In this document: in pieces, positions 19,356-28,944 of the stretch
Position numbering within the stretch: the first letter of the stretch is position 1
Layout: each line of letters opens with the position of its first letter
DNA from: Legionella clemsonensis
Lineage (GTDB): Bacteria; Pseudomonadota; Gammaproteobacteria; Legionellales; Legionellaceae
Assembly: GCF_002240035.1 (NCBI RefSeq)
Contig: NZ_CP016397.1
Coordinates: 912,001 to 976,000 of the forward strand
Direction: 5' to 3'
DNA: 64,000 nt
Notes under the pieces: model-generated
The model's database searches: none
What the model was told of the DNA's origin: nothing
What the model saw: only the letters and a program-made list of their open reading frames with translations
Program-made: the position numbers and the translations under genes

Positions 19356-21430
19356 ATGCGGTATTACAATTCATGCGTCAATGGATACAACAAGGTTTGG
19401 GTACTCCTTTAATGCTCATCATCATGCTAAGTATGATGATTTTGCCTTTGCCGGCGTTTTTTCTGGACATTTTGTTTACCTTTAACATTGCCCTGTCTCT
19501 AATTGTATTACTGGCAGTCATCTATAGTGACAGACCATTGGATTTTGCCGTATTTCCTACAGTAATCTTAATTGCTACATTATTACGTCTGGCTTTAAAT
19601 GTCGCCTCTACCCGCGTGGTACTGCTTCATGGACATACTGGTACGGATGCTGCAGGACAGGTGATTCAATCCTTTGGGGAAGTTGTTATTGGAGGTAGCT
19701 ATACCGTAGGTTTGGTTGTTTTTATTATCCTTGTTGTTATTAACTTTGTGGTGGTCACCAAAGGTGCCGGGCGCGTGTCGGAAGTAAGCGCTCGTTTTAC
19801 GCTTGATTCTTTACCTGGCAAACAAATGGCAATTGATGCAGATTTGAATGCAGGATTGATTACACAAGAACAAGCGATTAATCGACGTGCTGAAGTTGCT
19901 CAGGAAGCAGATTTTTATGGTTCAATGGATGGTGCCAGTAAGTTTGTACGTGGAGATGCTATCGCAGGTATTCTAATTTTGCTGATTAATATCATCGGTG
20001 GTTTGGTAATAGGCGTTGCCCAACATGGAATGAGTTTCGCAGATGCTTTACATAACTATATTCTGCTGACAATTGGTGACGGATTAGTCGCTCAGGTGCC
20101 TTCTCTCGTTTTATCGACCGCGGCGGCCATTATGGTGACTCGTGTCTCCAGTTCGCAAAATATGAGCAATGCAGTCGTCAATCAAGTCTTTGGTAATCCA
20201 CGCTCCCTCATTATTGCTGCAGCGATTATTGGTATTATTGGTCTTATCCCCGGAATGCCACATATTGCTTTTTTAATGCTGGCAGCTGGTTTGGGAGGGA
20301 TGGCCTATATGCTGAATAAACAACAGAAACAGAAAAAGAAAGCTGAAAAAATTGCTGAATCTACAGCCAATACGCCGAGTGAACCAGCAGGAGGCGAGCT
20401 TTCCTGGGATGATGTAAATCCGGTTGACGTCATTGGATTGGAGGTGGGCTACAGGCTTATTCCATTAGTAGATAGTGCTCAGGGGGGTGTTTTATTGTCA
20501 CGGATTAAAGGGGTACGTAAAAAAATATCGCAGGAGTTGGGATTTCTTATTCCAACAGTGCATATCCGCGACAACTTGGATTTAAAGCCTAATCATTATC
20601 GAATTAGTCTTGCAGGCGTTGTTATGGGAGAGGCGGCAATTTTTAATGATAAATGGCTGGCAATCAACCCGGGGCAGGTTTTTGGTGAGCTGGATGGGCA
20701 GACTACTAAAGATCCAGCGTTTGGTTTAGACGCTGTCTGGATTAATGAAAACCAAAAAGAACACGCCCATACCTTTGGTTATACCGTTGTGGATGCTTCT
20801 ACCGTTGTTGCAACTCATTTAAGTCAAATCCTTGAAGAAAACAGTTATCAGCTTTTGGGATATGAAGAAACTCAACAATTGCTGGATAAATTGGCAAGTA
20901 ATTCACCTAAATTAGTTAAAGAACTTATACCTGAAGCACTCTCATTAGGTGCAGTGAGCAAAGTGCTGCAAGGTTTGCTAGTAGAACATATTCCGCTAAC
21001 GGATATTAGAACCATTGTTGAAACTTTGGCGGAGGCAGCTGTCAAATCCAAGGATACTGATTATTTAATTAGCCAGGTGCGCGTTGCCTTGTCTCGATTA
21101 ATTACCCAGAAAATTAGTGGCTTGAATCAGGAACTACCTATTATTACATTAAAACCCGAATTGGAACAATTATTGCAAAATACAATTCAAAGCAGTGGTG
21201 GACAGGGAGTGAGTTTTGAACCGGGAATGGCTGACAAGATTCAGCAATCTTTGGCTCAGTTAGCCGCGCAGCAACAGGCTAAACAGGAATTGGCTGTTTT
21301 AGTGGTACAACCTGGTATTCGATCGGTTCTGGCACGTTTTGTGCGTAATATTTCAAGTAATTTACATGTGTTATCGTATCAGGAAATTCCTGATAACAAA
21401 CAAATACGGATTATTGGTACGGTTGGTTAA
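19352..21430 (+). CDS. flhA: flagellar export protein FlhA
   Basis: FlhA forms the nonameric export-gate ring whose cytoplasmic domain docks chaperone-substrate complexes. The 692-residue protein has eight predicted membrane helices in the first about 310 residues, with the conserved FHIPEP-family segment GRVSEVSARFTLDSLPGKQMAIDADLN kept essentially intact (the family signature region). The large C-terminal cytoplasmic domain starts after a Lys-rich linker (about 325-345). A G6 run near 20485 reads in frame. It overlaps flhB by 4 bases. Confidence 0.97.
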   Translation: MNAVLQFMRQWIQQGLGTPLMLIIMLSMMILPLPAFFLDILFTFNIALSLIVLLAVIYSDRPLDFAVFPTVILIATLLRLALNVASTRVVLLHGHTGTDAAGQVIQSFGEVVIGGSYTVGLVVFIILVVINFVVVTKGAGRVSEVSARFTLDSLPGKQMAIDADLNAGLITQEQAINRRAEVAQEADFYGSMDGASKFVRGDAIAGILILLINIIGGLVIGVAQHGMSFADALHNYILLTIGDGLVAQVPSLVLSTAAAIMVTRVSSSQNMSNAVVNQVFGNPRSLIIAAAIIGIIGLIPGMPHIAFLMLAAGLGGMAYMLNKQQKQKKKAEKIAESTANTPSEPAGGELSWDDVNPVDVIGLEVGYRLIPLVDSAQGGVLLSRIKGVRKKISQELGFLIPTVHIRDNLDLKPNHYRISLAGVVMGEAAIFNDKWLAINPGQVFGELDGQTTKDPAFGLDAVWINENQKEHAHTFGYTVVDASTVVATHLSQILEENSYQLLGYEETQQLLDKLASNSPKLVKELIPEALSLGAVSKVLQGLLVEHIPLTDIRTIVETLAEAAVKSKDTDYLISQVRVALSRLITQKISGLNQELPIITLKPELEQLLQNTIQSSGGQGVSFEPGMADKIQQSLAQLAAQQQAKQELAVLVVQPGIRSVLARFVRNISSNLHVLSYQEIPDNKQIRIIGTVG

Positions 21431-21444
21431 TAAGGTGGAGACTT

Positions 21445-22580
21445 ATGAAATTAAAACGCTTTGTCGCACTCGATACACGAAGTGCAATGCAACAAATCAA
21501 AGCGACTTTTGGCCCTGATGCAGTAATTTTATCAAGTAGCCGCGTTGATAATGGGGTAGAGATTGTAGCTGCAGTCGATTTTGACGAAACAGTATTAACA
21601 GCTAATGCAGCGATTGCCAGTGCTGAGCCTGCCAGTCAAGTGAGTGAAAAACAAGCTTCATCAATGTCTCCATTAGATGAAATGCGTCAGGAAATTCAAA
21701 CACTGCGAGGAATGCTAGAAATCCAGATGCGTGGTCATACCCCACCACAAGCAAAACAACCTCTTCATGCTTTGTTAATCCAAAAATTAATGGATTTAAG
21801 TGTCAGTCAAATAACTGCTTCAAGTTTGGTTCATCAGATTGATCCCAGACTCAATCAACAGCAAGCATGGCAAAAGGTATTAAGTCATTTCTCTGACATT
21901 TTGCCCATTCGTAATCTGCAACGTATAGAAGAGGGTGGTATTTATGCCTTTGTTGGTCCTACAGGCGTTGGCAAAACAACAACATTAGCAAAAGTTGCTG
22001 CACGTTTTGCGCTTCGCTTTGGTGCCGATAAACTTGGTCTGGTCACCATGGATACTTATCGAGTTGCTGCTCAGGAGCAATTAGTACTTTACGGTAAAAT
22101 TTTGGGTGTTCCGGTTTGTGTGGCTCAGGATGAAGTATCACTTAGTCGGGTCATCAGACAACTTAATGATAAAAAATTAATTCTTATTGATACTGCTGGA
22201 ATGAATCCGGCAGATAATCGAGTTTCTGTACAAATGGACTTATTGAATTCGCGACTGCATTCGATTTCTACTGTTTTGGTATTGCCGGCCACCAGCCATT
22301 ACCATGTATTGCTGAATGCCATTAAGCTTTATCAAGTTGAACGTCTTGAGCAATGTATTATTACCAAACTGGATGAGGCTATTACGTTGGGGGGGTGTTA
22401 AGTGCAGTAGCAGAAACAGGTTTGGAACTTAGTTATTTAACGCACGGGCAACGTGTGCCTGAAGATATTAAAATGGCCACAAGTTATCAATTAATTGAAC
22501 AATTTTCCGAGCAGGAAAAATTACTTCATAATGAAGCTAATCCTCTGAAGGCTACAAGGGGGCAGTATGTCGAAGACTAG
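21445..22580 (+). CDS. flhF: FlhF GTPase, split by a -1 frameshift
   Basis: FlhF is an SRP-type GTPase that places the polar flagellum. Motifs visible are the G1 loop GPTGVGKTTTLAKVAARF, DTYRVAAQEQL, LIDTAGM and TKLDEA. The first frame stops at 22401 after ITLGG. The conserved remainder (LSAVAETGLELSYLTHGQRVPEDI) is in another frame to 22580. Seven Gs lie at 22389-22395; eight would read LGGVLSAV and give a normal 378-residue protein. The 3' end overlaps fleN by 14 bases. Either the isolate has an off-phase allele or the G-run was undercounted. Confidence 0.94.
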
Positions 22581-23433
22581 TAATACCACTGATCAGGCAG
22601 CAGGACTTCGCAACCTGTCTCGTTCAAAACCAGTCCAAGTGATTGCGGTAGCTGCAGGGAAAGGTGGTGTAGGAAAAAGCAACATTTCTGTCAATTTAGC
22701 GGTAGCTTTAGGACAAAAAAACAAAAAAGTGTTACTTCTTGATGCTGATTTAGGTTTGGCTAATGTGGATATCATGCTTGGGTTGCATGCTAAATATAAC
22801 CTTTCTCATGTTGTTCAGGGACTCTGTCACTTAAGCGATATTATGCTTCAAGGTCCTGAAGGTATTCGCGTGATCCCTGCCTCCTCGGGAACTGATTACA
22901 TGACGCAATTAACTCCCAGTGAGCACGCGGGGATTATTAATGCGTTTAATGAGATTACGGATGATGTGGATTATATGATTATTGATACTGCTGCCGGTAT
23001 TTCAGATACGGTATTAAGTTTTGCTCGCTCCGCACAAGAACTCATTGTTATTGTTTGCGACGAGCCCACCTCTCTTACCGATGCCTATGCGTTAATCAAG
23101 CTTATGACTAAACGCTATGAGTGGAGCCATTTTCATGTTTTATCGAACATGGTACGCAGCAATAAAGAGGGGCGTGAACTATTCAATAAATTAGACCGTG
23201 TCGCTGAACACTTTTTGAATGTGCGATTGGATTATATTGGCGCAATTCCATTTGATGAACGTGTGCACGAGGCAGTGAAAAAACAAAAACCTGTATTATT
23301 AGCTTACCCTGACTCGCAAGCCGCAAAAGCAGTTTTACAGTTAGCAGAGAGGGTAGAGAGTTGGCCGCATAAACAGGCTTTAGGAGGTAATACCAGCTTT
23401 TTTCTTGAGCGTCTCGTTACTGGTGAACACTAG
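22567..23433 (+). CDS. fleN: flagellar number regulator FleN (FlhG)
   Basis: FleN/FlhG is a MinD-like ATPase that restrains flagellar number, acting with FlhF and in relatives as an antagonist of the master activator FleQ. The 288-residue protein has the deviant Walker A AGKGGVGKSNISVNLA, switch I LLDADLGLANVDIMLG and switch II IIDTAAGISDTVLSF. It has a short N-terminal extension with LRNLSR, similar to the FlhF-contacting motif seen in family members. It starts inside the flhF 3' end. Confidence 0.95.
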   Translation: MSKTSNTTDQAAGLRNLSRSKPVQVIAVAAGKGGVGKSNISVNLAVALGQKNKKVLLLDADLGLANVDIMLGLHAKYNLSHVVQGLCHLSDIMLQGPEGIRVIPASSGTDYMTQLTPSEHAGIINAFNEITDDVDYMIIDTAAGISDTVLSFARSAQELIVIVCDEPTSLTDAYALIKLMTKRYEWSHFHVLSNMVRSNKEGRELFNKLDRVAEHFLNVRLDYIGAIPFDERVHEAVKKQKPVLLAYPDSQAAKAVLQLAERVESWPHKQALGGNTSFFLERLVTGEH

Positions 23434-23453
23434 GGAGTTTTAAGCTTGTCTTG

Positions 23454-23500
23454 CCAAAGCTTAATTTTAATTAAACTTTGGACGGAAAGACTAAGGAGAA
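23454..23500 (+). promoter_or_regulatory. fliA leader hairpin with clustered GGA motifs
   Basis: CCAAAG and CTTTGG (23454-23459, 23476-23481) pair and the inner TTAATT/AATTAA extend the stem, with a single mismatch. Immediately after come GGA triplets at 23480, 23484 and 23495, the last inside the ribosome-binding site AAGGAGAA. GGA in or next to hairpins is the CsrA recognition pattern, so translational control of fliA is plausible but unproven. Confidence 0.45.
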
Positions 23501-23503
23501 ATC

Positions 23504-24220
23504 GTGGATGCTTTGGCTGCGTACAGCAAAGTGAATCAACAGACACAGGAAATGCTGGTGAAAAGCCATGCATTAATGGTAAAACGAATCGCACACCATT
23601 TATTGGGGCGCCTACCACATTCTGTGCAACTGGATGATTTAGTACAAGCGGGCATGCTTGGTTTATTAGAGGCGGTAAGACATTATGACTCAACAAAAGG
23701 CGCTTCCTTTGAAACCTATGCAGGCATTCGTATTCGTGGGCATATGTTAGATGAGGTGCGACGTAATGATTGGGTGCCTCGATCTGTGTATCGGAATGCG
23801 CGTATGATTGCTGATGCTGTTAGAAAAGTAGAAAATCGTTTGGGTCGTGACGCAAAAGATCATGAAGTGGCAAAAGAGCTTCATGTAAGTCTCGATGAAT
23901 ACTACGACATGTTAAAGGATTCTGCAGGTAGTCAGCTCTACGGGTTTGATGATTTAGGCGTTACGGATGATATTCTAAAGATAGATAGCGATAATACCTC
24001 TACTGAACCTCACAAAAAGGTATTGCAGGACGATATAATTGATCAGCTTTCTCAAATCATAGATGGTTTGCCTGAAAAAGAACGGCTGGTGTTATCGTTG
24101 TATTACGAGCAGGATCTTAATTTAAAAGAAATTGGTGAGGTACTCGGTGTCAGTGAATCGCGCGTTTCGCAGATTCATAGTCAAGCAACGCTTCGCATTA
24201 AATCGCGCTTACCGGAGTGA
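23504..24220 (+). CDS. fliA: RNA polymerase sigma factor FliA (sigma-28)
   Basis: FliA directs RNA polymerase to late flagellar genes such as flagellin. The 238-residue protein has region 2 (LVQAGMLGLLEAVRHYDSTKGASFETYAGIRIRGHMLDEVRRNDWVPRS in parts), region 3 and the region 4 helix-turn-helix (LNLKEIGEVLGVSESRVSQIHSQ). It starts with GTG at 23504, chosen because AAGGAGAA is 5-6 bases upstream; the nearby ATG at 23507 is out of frame. It lies between fleN and the stator genes. Confidence 0.96.
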   Translation: MDALAAYSKVNQQTQEMLVKSHALMVKRIAHHLLGRLPHSVQLDDLVQAGMLGLLEAVRHYDSTKGASFETYAGIRIRGHMLDEVRRNDWVPRSVYRNARMIADAVRKVENRLGRDAKDHEVAKELHVSLDEYYDMLKDSAGSQLYGFDDLGVTDDILKIDSDNTSTEPHKKVLQDDIIDQLSQIIDGLPEKERLVLSLYYEQDLNLKEIGEVLGVSESRVSQIHSQATLRIKSRLPE

Positions 24221-24227
24221 TATCACT

Positions 24228-25004
24228 ATGGATGGATTGACATTACTTGGGCTAATCACTGCTTTTGCTTCAATCATTGTCGGTCAAATGTTTGAAGGTG
24301 GGGAAATTCATTCTCTTCTTAATTTTCCAGCCTTGTTTATTGTAGCTGGAGGTACTGTTGGTGCTGTTATGATACAAACGCCATTTCGTACATTTGTAAG
24401 AGCTTTCAAAGTATTGCCCTGGATTTTGAAACCACCCGAATTACCTTTTGAAAGAAGCCGCGAGCAATTAATTGATTTATCGCGCAGAGCCAGACAATTT
24501 GGTTTACTCTCTTTAGAAGAGCATATTGAACGAGAGAAAAATCAGCTCATGCGTCATGGGTTAGAATTATTAGTAGTTGGTGTGGACAAGCAAACGATAA
24601 GACAAGTACTGGAAGCAGAAATTGTACGTTCTGAAGATCAGGACATGCGTGCGGCTCAGGTGTTTGAAAGCATGGGCGGGTATAGTCCGACTATTGGTAT
24701 CTTAGGCGCAGTATTAGGTCTGATACAGGTTATGCGTAATTTAGCTGATCCAACTGAACTAGGAGTAGGAATTGCAGTTGCTTTCGTAGCTACAATTTAT
24801 GGCGTAGGGTTTGCAAATTTAATGTTTTTGCCAATAGCTAACAAAATAAAAAGCTGCATTGCTAATCAAATGCATCATGATGAAATGATTGTGGAAGGAT
24901 TAGTCTCGATGGCAAGTGGTGAAAGCCCTAATATGCTAAACTTGAAATTAAATAACTACGGACAGCACCATCAGCATGCAAGGAAGAAAAAAGAAAGCGG
25001 ATAA
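24228..25004 (+). CDS. motC: flagellar motor stator protein MotA (MotC type)
   Basis: The A subunit of the proton-driven stator. From the ATG at 24228 the product is 258 residues: MDGLTLLGLITAFASIIVGQMFEGG, four membrane helices (two near the N-terminus, two at about 150-205) and a cytoplasmic torque loop with charged residues. An earlier in-frame start would overlap fliA by 90 bases and adds no conserved sequence. The length and the position directly after fliA resemble Pseudomonas motC rather than the longer enteric MotA. It overlaps motD by 29 bases. Confidence 0.9.
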   Translation: MDGLTLLGLITAFASIIVGQMFEGGEIHSLLNFPALFIVAGGTVGAVMIQTPFRTFVRAFKVLPWILKPPELPFERSREQLIDLSRRARQFGLLSLEEHIEREKNQLMRHGLELLVVGVDKQTIRQVLEAEIVRSEDQDMRAAQVFESMGGYSPTIGILGAVLGLIQVMRNLADPTELGVGIAVAFVATIYGVGFANLMFLPIANKIKSCIANQMHHDEMIVEGLVSMASGESPNMLNLKLNNYGQHHQHARKKKESG

Positions 25005-25797
25005 CCATGAGGATGCCCACCGATGGGTGGTTTCCTATGCAGATTTCATCACATTATTATTTGCTTTTTTTGTAGTAATGTATGCAATATCCTCCGTTAA
25101 TGTTTCGAAATACAAATCCCTGGCTCAGGGGATGCATTCTGCCTTTGCAAAAAAAGGAGATAAGAAACCCGTTGATGAGCCACCTAAATTAAAAGATCCA
25201 AATAGTCCTGAAGCGACATCGAATCCTAAAGATCCATTTGGTGATCTTGTTAAATCCCTAGCTGAACTTCAAGATTCTGATTATCAAATGAATCCTCAAG
25301 ATGGATGGATTGAATTAGACATCAAAGCTGGTGCTTTATTTGAAAGTGGCAGTGCCGAATTAAGACCGATTGCCTTTGTAAAATTAATGCAAATAGCTGA
25401 GGTCATCAAGAAACTTCCTTACCCTATTGCTTTGGAGGGTTATACGGATGATGTGCCCATTTATACGAATCAATACCCGTCAAACTGGGAATTATCAGCT
25501 GCTCGAGCGGCGTCAGTTGCAAGAATGTTAACCATGTTCGGGGTAGGTCAAAGTCGTATTACAGTTACCGGTTTTGGAGAACAATATCCCATAGCCGATA
25601 ATGCTACTGAAGAAGGACGTGCTAAAAACAGACGAGTGAACATGATTATTGCCAAGGATAAAACTGTACCACGCTTGCTAAATCCGGCCATCATTATGAA
25701 AACCCCCAAGCTTATCCCCGATGAGGATGAAGAGATATCAAAGGATAATGACAAACAAAACAACAAAATTGAACCAGTAAGTAAGGAAGCATCATGA
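24976..25797 (+). CDS. motD: flagellar motor stator protein MotB (MotD type)
   Basis: The B subunit of the stator, anchoring it to peptidoglycan. The 273-residue protein has a Lys-rich N-terminus, one membrane helix (about 18-40) with the proton-binding Asp in VVSYADFITLLFAFFVVMYA, a plug/linker, and an OmpA-like domain (about 115-220; LEGYTDDVPIYTNQYPSNWELSAARAASV in parts). The acidic C-terminal tail is rich in Glu/Asp/Lys. It overlaps motC by 29 bases and the next gene by 4. Confidence 0.92.
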   Translation: MQGRKKKADNHEDAHRWVVSYADFITLLFAFFVVMYAISSVNVSKYKSLAQGMHSAFAKKGDKKPVDEPPKLKDPNSPEATSNPKDPFGDLVKSLAELQDSDYQMNPQDGWIELDIKAGALFESGSAELRPIAFVKLMQIAEVIKKLPYPIALEGYTDDVPIYTNQYPSNWELSAARAASVARMLTMFGVGQSRITVTGFGEQYPIADNATEEGRAKNRRVNMIIAKDKTVPRLLNPAIIMKTPKLIPDEDEEISKDNDKQNNKIEPVSKEAS

Positions 25798-26207
25798 TGA
25801 TTGTTGCAAGCATTGCTATCGTTTCAAGTTTATTTCTAGTTAGAGCAGCTTTTCGTTTTAAGAAAATAGTTAAGGGATTAAATGAACAGCTCAATGCATT
25901 AGCGCAAGAATTAAAACAGCTTCAGCGTAATCATGCGGTTTTAGTAAATGCGGATTTGGGCTTTGCCAAACAAATTGCAGAAATTAACCGTTTGTTTGCT
26001 AGTATGGATAACCAACTGCACACCTTGGAAAATAAGCGTGACAATGATGGCGGTTATCAGCATGCATTACGTATTTTAGAAATGGGTGGTGATAAAGAGG
26101 AAATCATTACCAGCTGTCATCTATCGAATGCGGAAGCAGAATTATTAATGAATTTGCATGCTTATCGCACGGTTATAAAAACGCATCCTCATCGGGGTAA
26201 TAGTTAG
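25794..26207 (+). CDS. DUF2802-type protein at end of flagellar operon
   Basis: A 137-residue protein with an N-terminal membrane helix (residues 1-20), a coiled-coil stretch (about 25-85), and a C-terminal segment ILEMGGDKEEIITSCHLSNAEAELLMNLH, which resembles the helix-turn-helix-like end of DUF2802 proteins that follow motCD/cheW genes in Pseudomonas-type clusters. It overlaps motD by 4 bases, so it belongs to the operon. Its role in motility is not established. This is the last gene of the fliM operon. Confidence 0.78.
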   Translation: MMIVASIAIVSSLFLVRAAFRFKKIVKGLNEQLNALAQELKQLQRNHAVLVNADLGFAKQIAEINRLFASMDNQLHTLENKRDNDGGYQHALRILEMGGDKEEIITSCHLSNAEAELLMNLHAYRTVIKTHPHRGNS

Positions 26208-26245
26208 GAGCTAACTGTATCCTATAATTGTAGAAGGAGAAAATT

Positions 26246-26641
26246 ATGGCTGTTTTTCTTAATCATACCATTGTAGCAGCGCGTGATAACCAAGCCTCAG
26301 CAGATTTTTTAGCTGAAATACTGAACCTCCCCACCCCTAAACATTGGGGACCGTTCGTCATGGTACAAACGAGTAACGAAGTCAGCCTTGATTATAAAAA
26401 AATGACTGGAACCATTCACCCGCAGCATTATGCATTTTTAGTCAGCGAGGCTGAATTTGATGAGAGCTTTAAGCGAATTAAAGATAAAAATCTTAGCTAT
26501 TGGGCTGACCCAGAGCAATCAAAGCTTGGCGAGATTAATCATTGGGATGGGGGAAGAGGAGTTTATTTTGAAGATCCGGATGGTCATTTGATGGAAATTA
26601 TTACGCGGCCTTACGGAGATAGAAAAGATAGAGAGAAATAA
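26246..26641 (+). CDS. VOC-family (glyoxalase-like) protein
   Basis: A 131-residue cytoplasmic vicinal-oxygen-chelate fold protein with the beta-alpha-beta-beta-beta repeats. Candidate metal ligands are the His in FLNHTIVAARD, the His in HPQHYAFLV and the Glu in DPDGHLMEIITRP. The family covers glyoxalases, dioxygenases and antibiotic-binding proteins, and the substrate here is unknown. GAAGGAGAA gives a strong ribosome-binding site. It starts 38 bases after the flagellar operon and may be read from it or separately. Confidence 0.85.
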   Translation: MAVFLNHTIVAARDNQASADFLAEILNLPTPKHWGPFVMVQTSNEVSLDYKKMTGTIHPQHYAFLVSEAEFDESFKRIKDKNLSYWADPEQSKLGEINHWDGGRGVYFEDPDGHLMEIITRPYGDRKDREK

Positions 26642-26654
26642 AAATTTGTTCTGG

Positions 26655-26707
26655 ATTGCTTCACTTTGTTCGCAACGCCGACATTAAAAATTTTGTCTTG
26701 TGCAGAG
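26655..26707. repeat. dispersed intergenic repeat, copy 1
   Basis: Starts ATTGCTTC, then TTCGCAAC, AAAAATTT and TTGTG blocks. The same blocks in the same order occur at 53860-53907, both just downstream of a gene. It looks like a short dispersed intergenic element. Family unknown. Confidence 0.5.
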
Positions 26708-26755
26708 CTTTTTTATATGACAAGGCGCTAATTTTAATTTTCGCTTAATAGTCTT

Positions 26756-27830
26756 ATGGTAAAGTTTGTCTTTTCGAAGACTACAATGGTGAAAAAGTGC
26801 TCTATTTTGTCCATCTTATCAAAACAAAAAGTTTTTCTGAAATAATAAAACCACTTCCCAATTCCAAAATATTCAAGATGATTCTCCCTTTGAATTACGA
26901 AATCTCGACGTTAAAATTCTTCGATATCACCAGGAAATTTCCTCATTAAAAGAAAAACTTTCCCCATCAACGATTTCAAAGACAGCAGCCATTGTTGAAA
27001 TCTTTCAAACTTTTAAGAAGCAACAACAGTCGCTTCTTGAAATTTTTAAAATCTCCGCAAATCTCACCATTCTCTATAAAAACAAGAATGGAATACATAA
27101 GGAATTAGTTAATTTAAAATTGGCAGCAGAGCAACAATTAAAAATTCATCGTCATTTTAGGCGCTGGGCGGCTAGCATTGTGCCAGAGCAAAGCCTTTAT
27201 TCTATACCCCATGTGATTTCTAGAAATGTTTCGGAATCCTGACCTTCTAAAGCTATAGGCTATGACGAGGCGTATGTGTATGACAATTCCTCAGAAAAAG
27301 ATAAAGGATTTGCTCTTCGCGGTGAAGGTGTGCCACTACCGCCGCGTTTACAACGAGAAGCACTCGATCCAAAACATCGCGCATGGGTACCATGTACCAT
27401 GCAATTCGGCATGCTCTAAAACCTATCCATGATGATTGGGTGAATGGGGACAAAGAAGAAGATTTAACCGTTGAAGTGGCTTTTAATGAAGCGCTGCAAC
27501 AAAAAGAAAAACTCTTTGATATAACCCTGTCGCAAAAGGATTGGGAGGAATTTGTAGCGGATGATCCACGCTGGTTTAACAGCTTTAATTACTATTTAAA
27601 CGCAACATAGGCTTTGGATTATTTAGTAACAACCAATGAGCAAAAGCAGCTATGTTGGTCATAATTATCATGGCAACAACCCAGAGGATGCATCACTTGC
27701 TGCGATGGAACATTAAAAAATAGGCTATAAATTTTTGAGGAAAGAAGTAAGATCTGGAATAAAAAATGAATTTGTAAAAGATGATCTTTTAGCCAAACAG
27801 GAATACAATAACGTCGCTAATTTTAATTAA
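26756..27830 (+). pseudogene. decayed gene, possible former effector
   Basis: A chain of coding-like segments in one direction without an intact frame. MVKFVFSKTTMVKKC opens at 26756. The frame moves near 26841 to a helical stretch (NIQDDSPFELRNLDVKILRY and on), meets TGA at 27240, continues in the same frame (SKAIGYDEAYVYDN), shifts near 27383 at a GGG run to MGTMYHAIRHALKP, passes TAG at 27608, then shifts again (YVGHNYHGNNPEDAS) with a TAA at 27714 before ending at 27830. About 355 codons would be restored. No family was recognised; composition resembles Legionella accessory proteins. Confidence 0.6.
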
Positions 27831-27854
27831 TTAACCCTAAATCTGAGGCCATCA

Positions 27855-28757
27855 ATGGATCACTCGCTTCATACTTTAGATATCGATAGTTTAAATAACC
27901 TGACCACTGAGGCCAAATATCAGGCTCTTGCTTCGCTGGAGGCAGGAAAAGTGATTTATTTGCCTCATTATCCTTTTCATCTGAATACATTGGAGCAGCA
28001 TCAGCTTTTGTCAGATAATTTTTTGGATGGGAAGCATAAGAATTTGAGCTTTGACTACCAAAAGAGACGTTTAGGGGGCATTGATTGCAACCCTGATCCT
28101 GCAACAGAAGCGCTTTTACAAACGTTTATGACCCGTTATGCTGAATTTGCCAAAAGTTTGATCACTACCTTAATACCGGAATATGAGAACGCAATTCTTT
28201 GGGGGCGAACCAGTTATCGACCTACTGAAATTAAAGGACGCATCAGTTCAAGACGAAAAGATGACAAGCGTTTACATGTGGACTCTTTCCCTTCAAGCCC
28301 TGTCTATGGAAAACGAATCTTGCGTGTTTTTACGAATGTAAACCCTTATGGTGAGCCACGCGTTTGGCATTTAGGGGAATCTTTCCCTCAGGTACTAGCA
28401 CGTTTTTCCTCAAGCATTCCTCCTTATAACCGTATGATAGCCAAATTACTACACATGATTAGGGCTACTAAAACTGTACGTTCAGCTTATGATCATTATC
28501 AATTAAATTTACATAACAGCATGAAATTGGATGATGGTTATCAGCAGAAAGTGAAGAAACAACGTGTCGAATTTCCGGCGCAAAGCACCTGGATAGTGTT
28601 TACTGATCAAGTTTCCCATGCTGCCTTAAGCGGCCAATTTCTATTGGAACAAACGTTTTATTTACCAGTAGATGGTATGAAGAATCCAGAGTTATCCCCG
28701 TTAAAGCATTGGGAGAAAGAAAAAAACCTCGATGCAACGACTCAACCCGCTTGCTAG
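27855..28757 (+). CDS. kdoO: Kdo hydroxylase family protein (KdoO-like)
   Basis: A 300-residue cytoplasmic protein resembling KdoO, the Fe(II)/2-oxoglutarate/O2-dependent enzyme that hydroxylates Kdo at C-3 in lipid A-linked sugars, giving Ko. The metal-binding HxD lies in RLHVDSFPS (about residues 139-146) and the distal His is probably in TDQVSHAALSGQF, spaced as in the family. No signal peptide. It is a single gene between the decayed gene and prfB. Call made by pattern; which lipopolysaccharide sugar it modifies is inferred. Confidence 0.75.
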   Translation: MDHSLHTLDIDSLNNLTTEAKYQALASLEAGKVIYLPHYPFHLNTLEQHQLLSDNFLDGKHKNLSFDYQKRRLGGIDCNPDPATEALLQTFMTRYAEFAKSLITTLIPEYENAILWGRTSYRPTEIKGRISSRRKDDKRLHVDSFPSSPVYGKRILRVFTNVNPYGEPRVWHLGESFPQVLARFSSSIPPYNRMIAKLLHMIRATKTVRSAYDHYQLNLHNSMKLDDGYQQKVKKQRVEFPAQSTWIVFTDQVSHAALSGQFLLEQTFYLPVDGMKNPELSPLKHWEKEKNLDATTQPAC

Positions 28758-28944
28758 TTTGCTGTTTAATTGCATACGATTTCTAGACCGCATTGATTAC
28801 AAAGATGCCAATAATTCATGCAAGATGGGGGGTATGAAGTTAACTCAAATATGATCTTGTCATGAAACACCGTAATACTCCTATGGTCAGAAATTAGCTT
28901 TAGTTGTACAATAATGCCCTTGTTTTAAAACCTGAAGGATGCTC

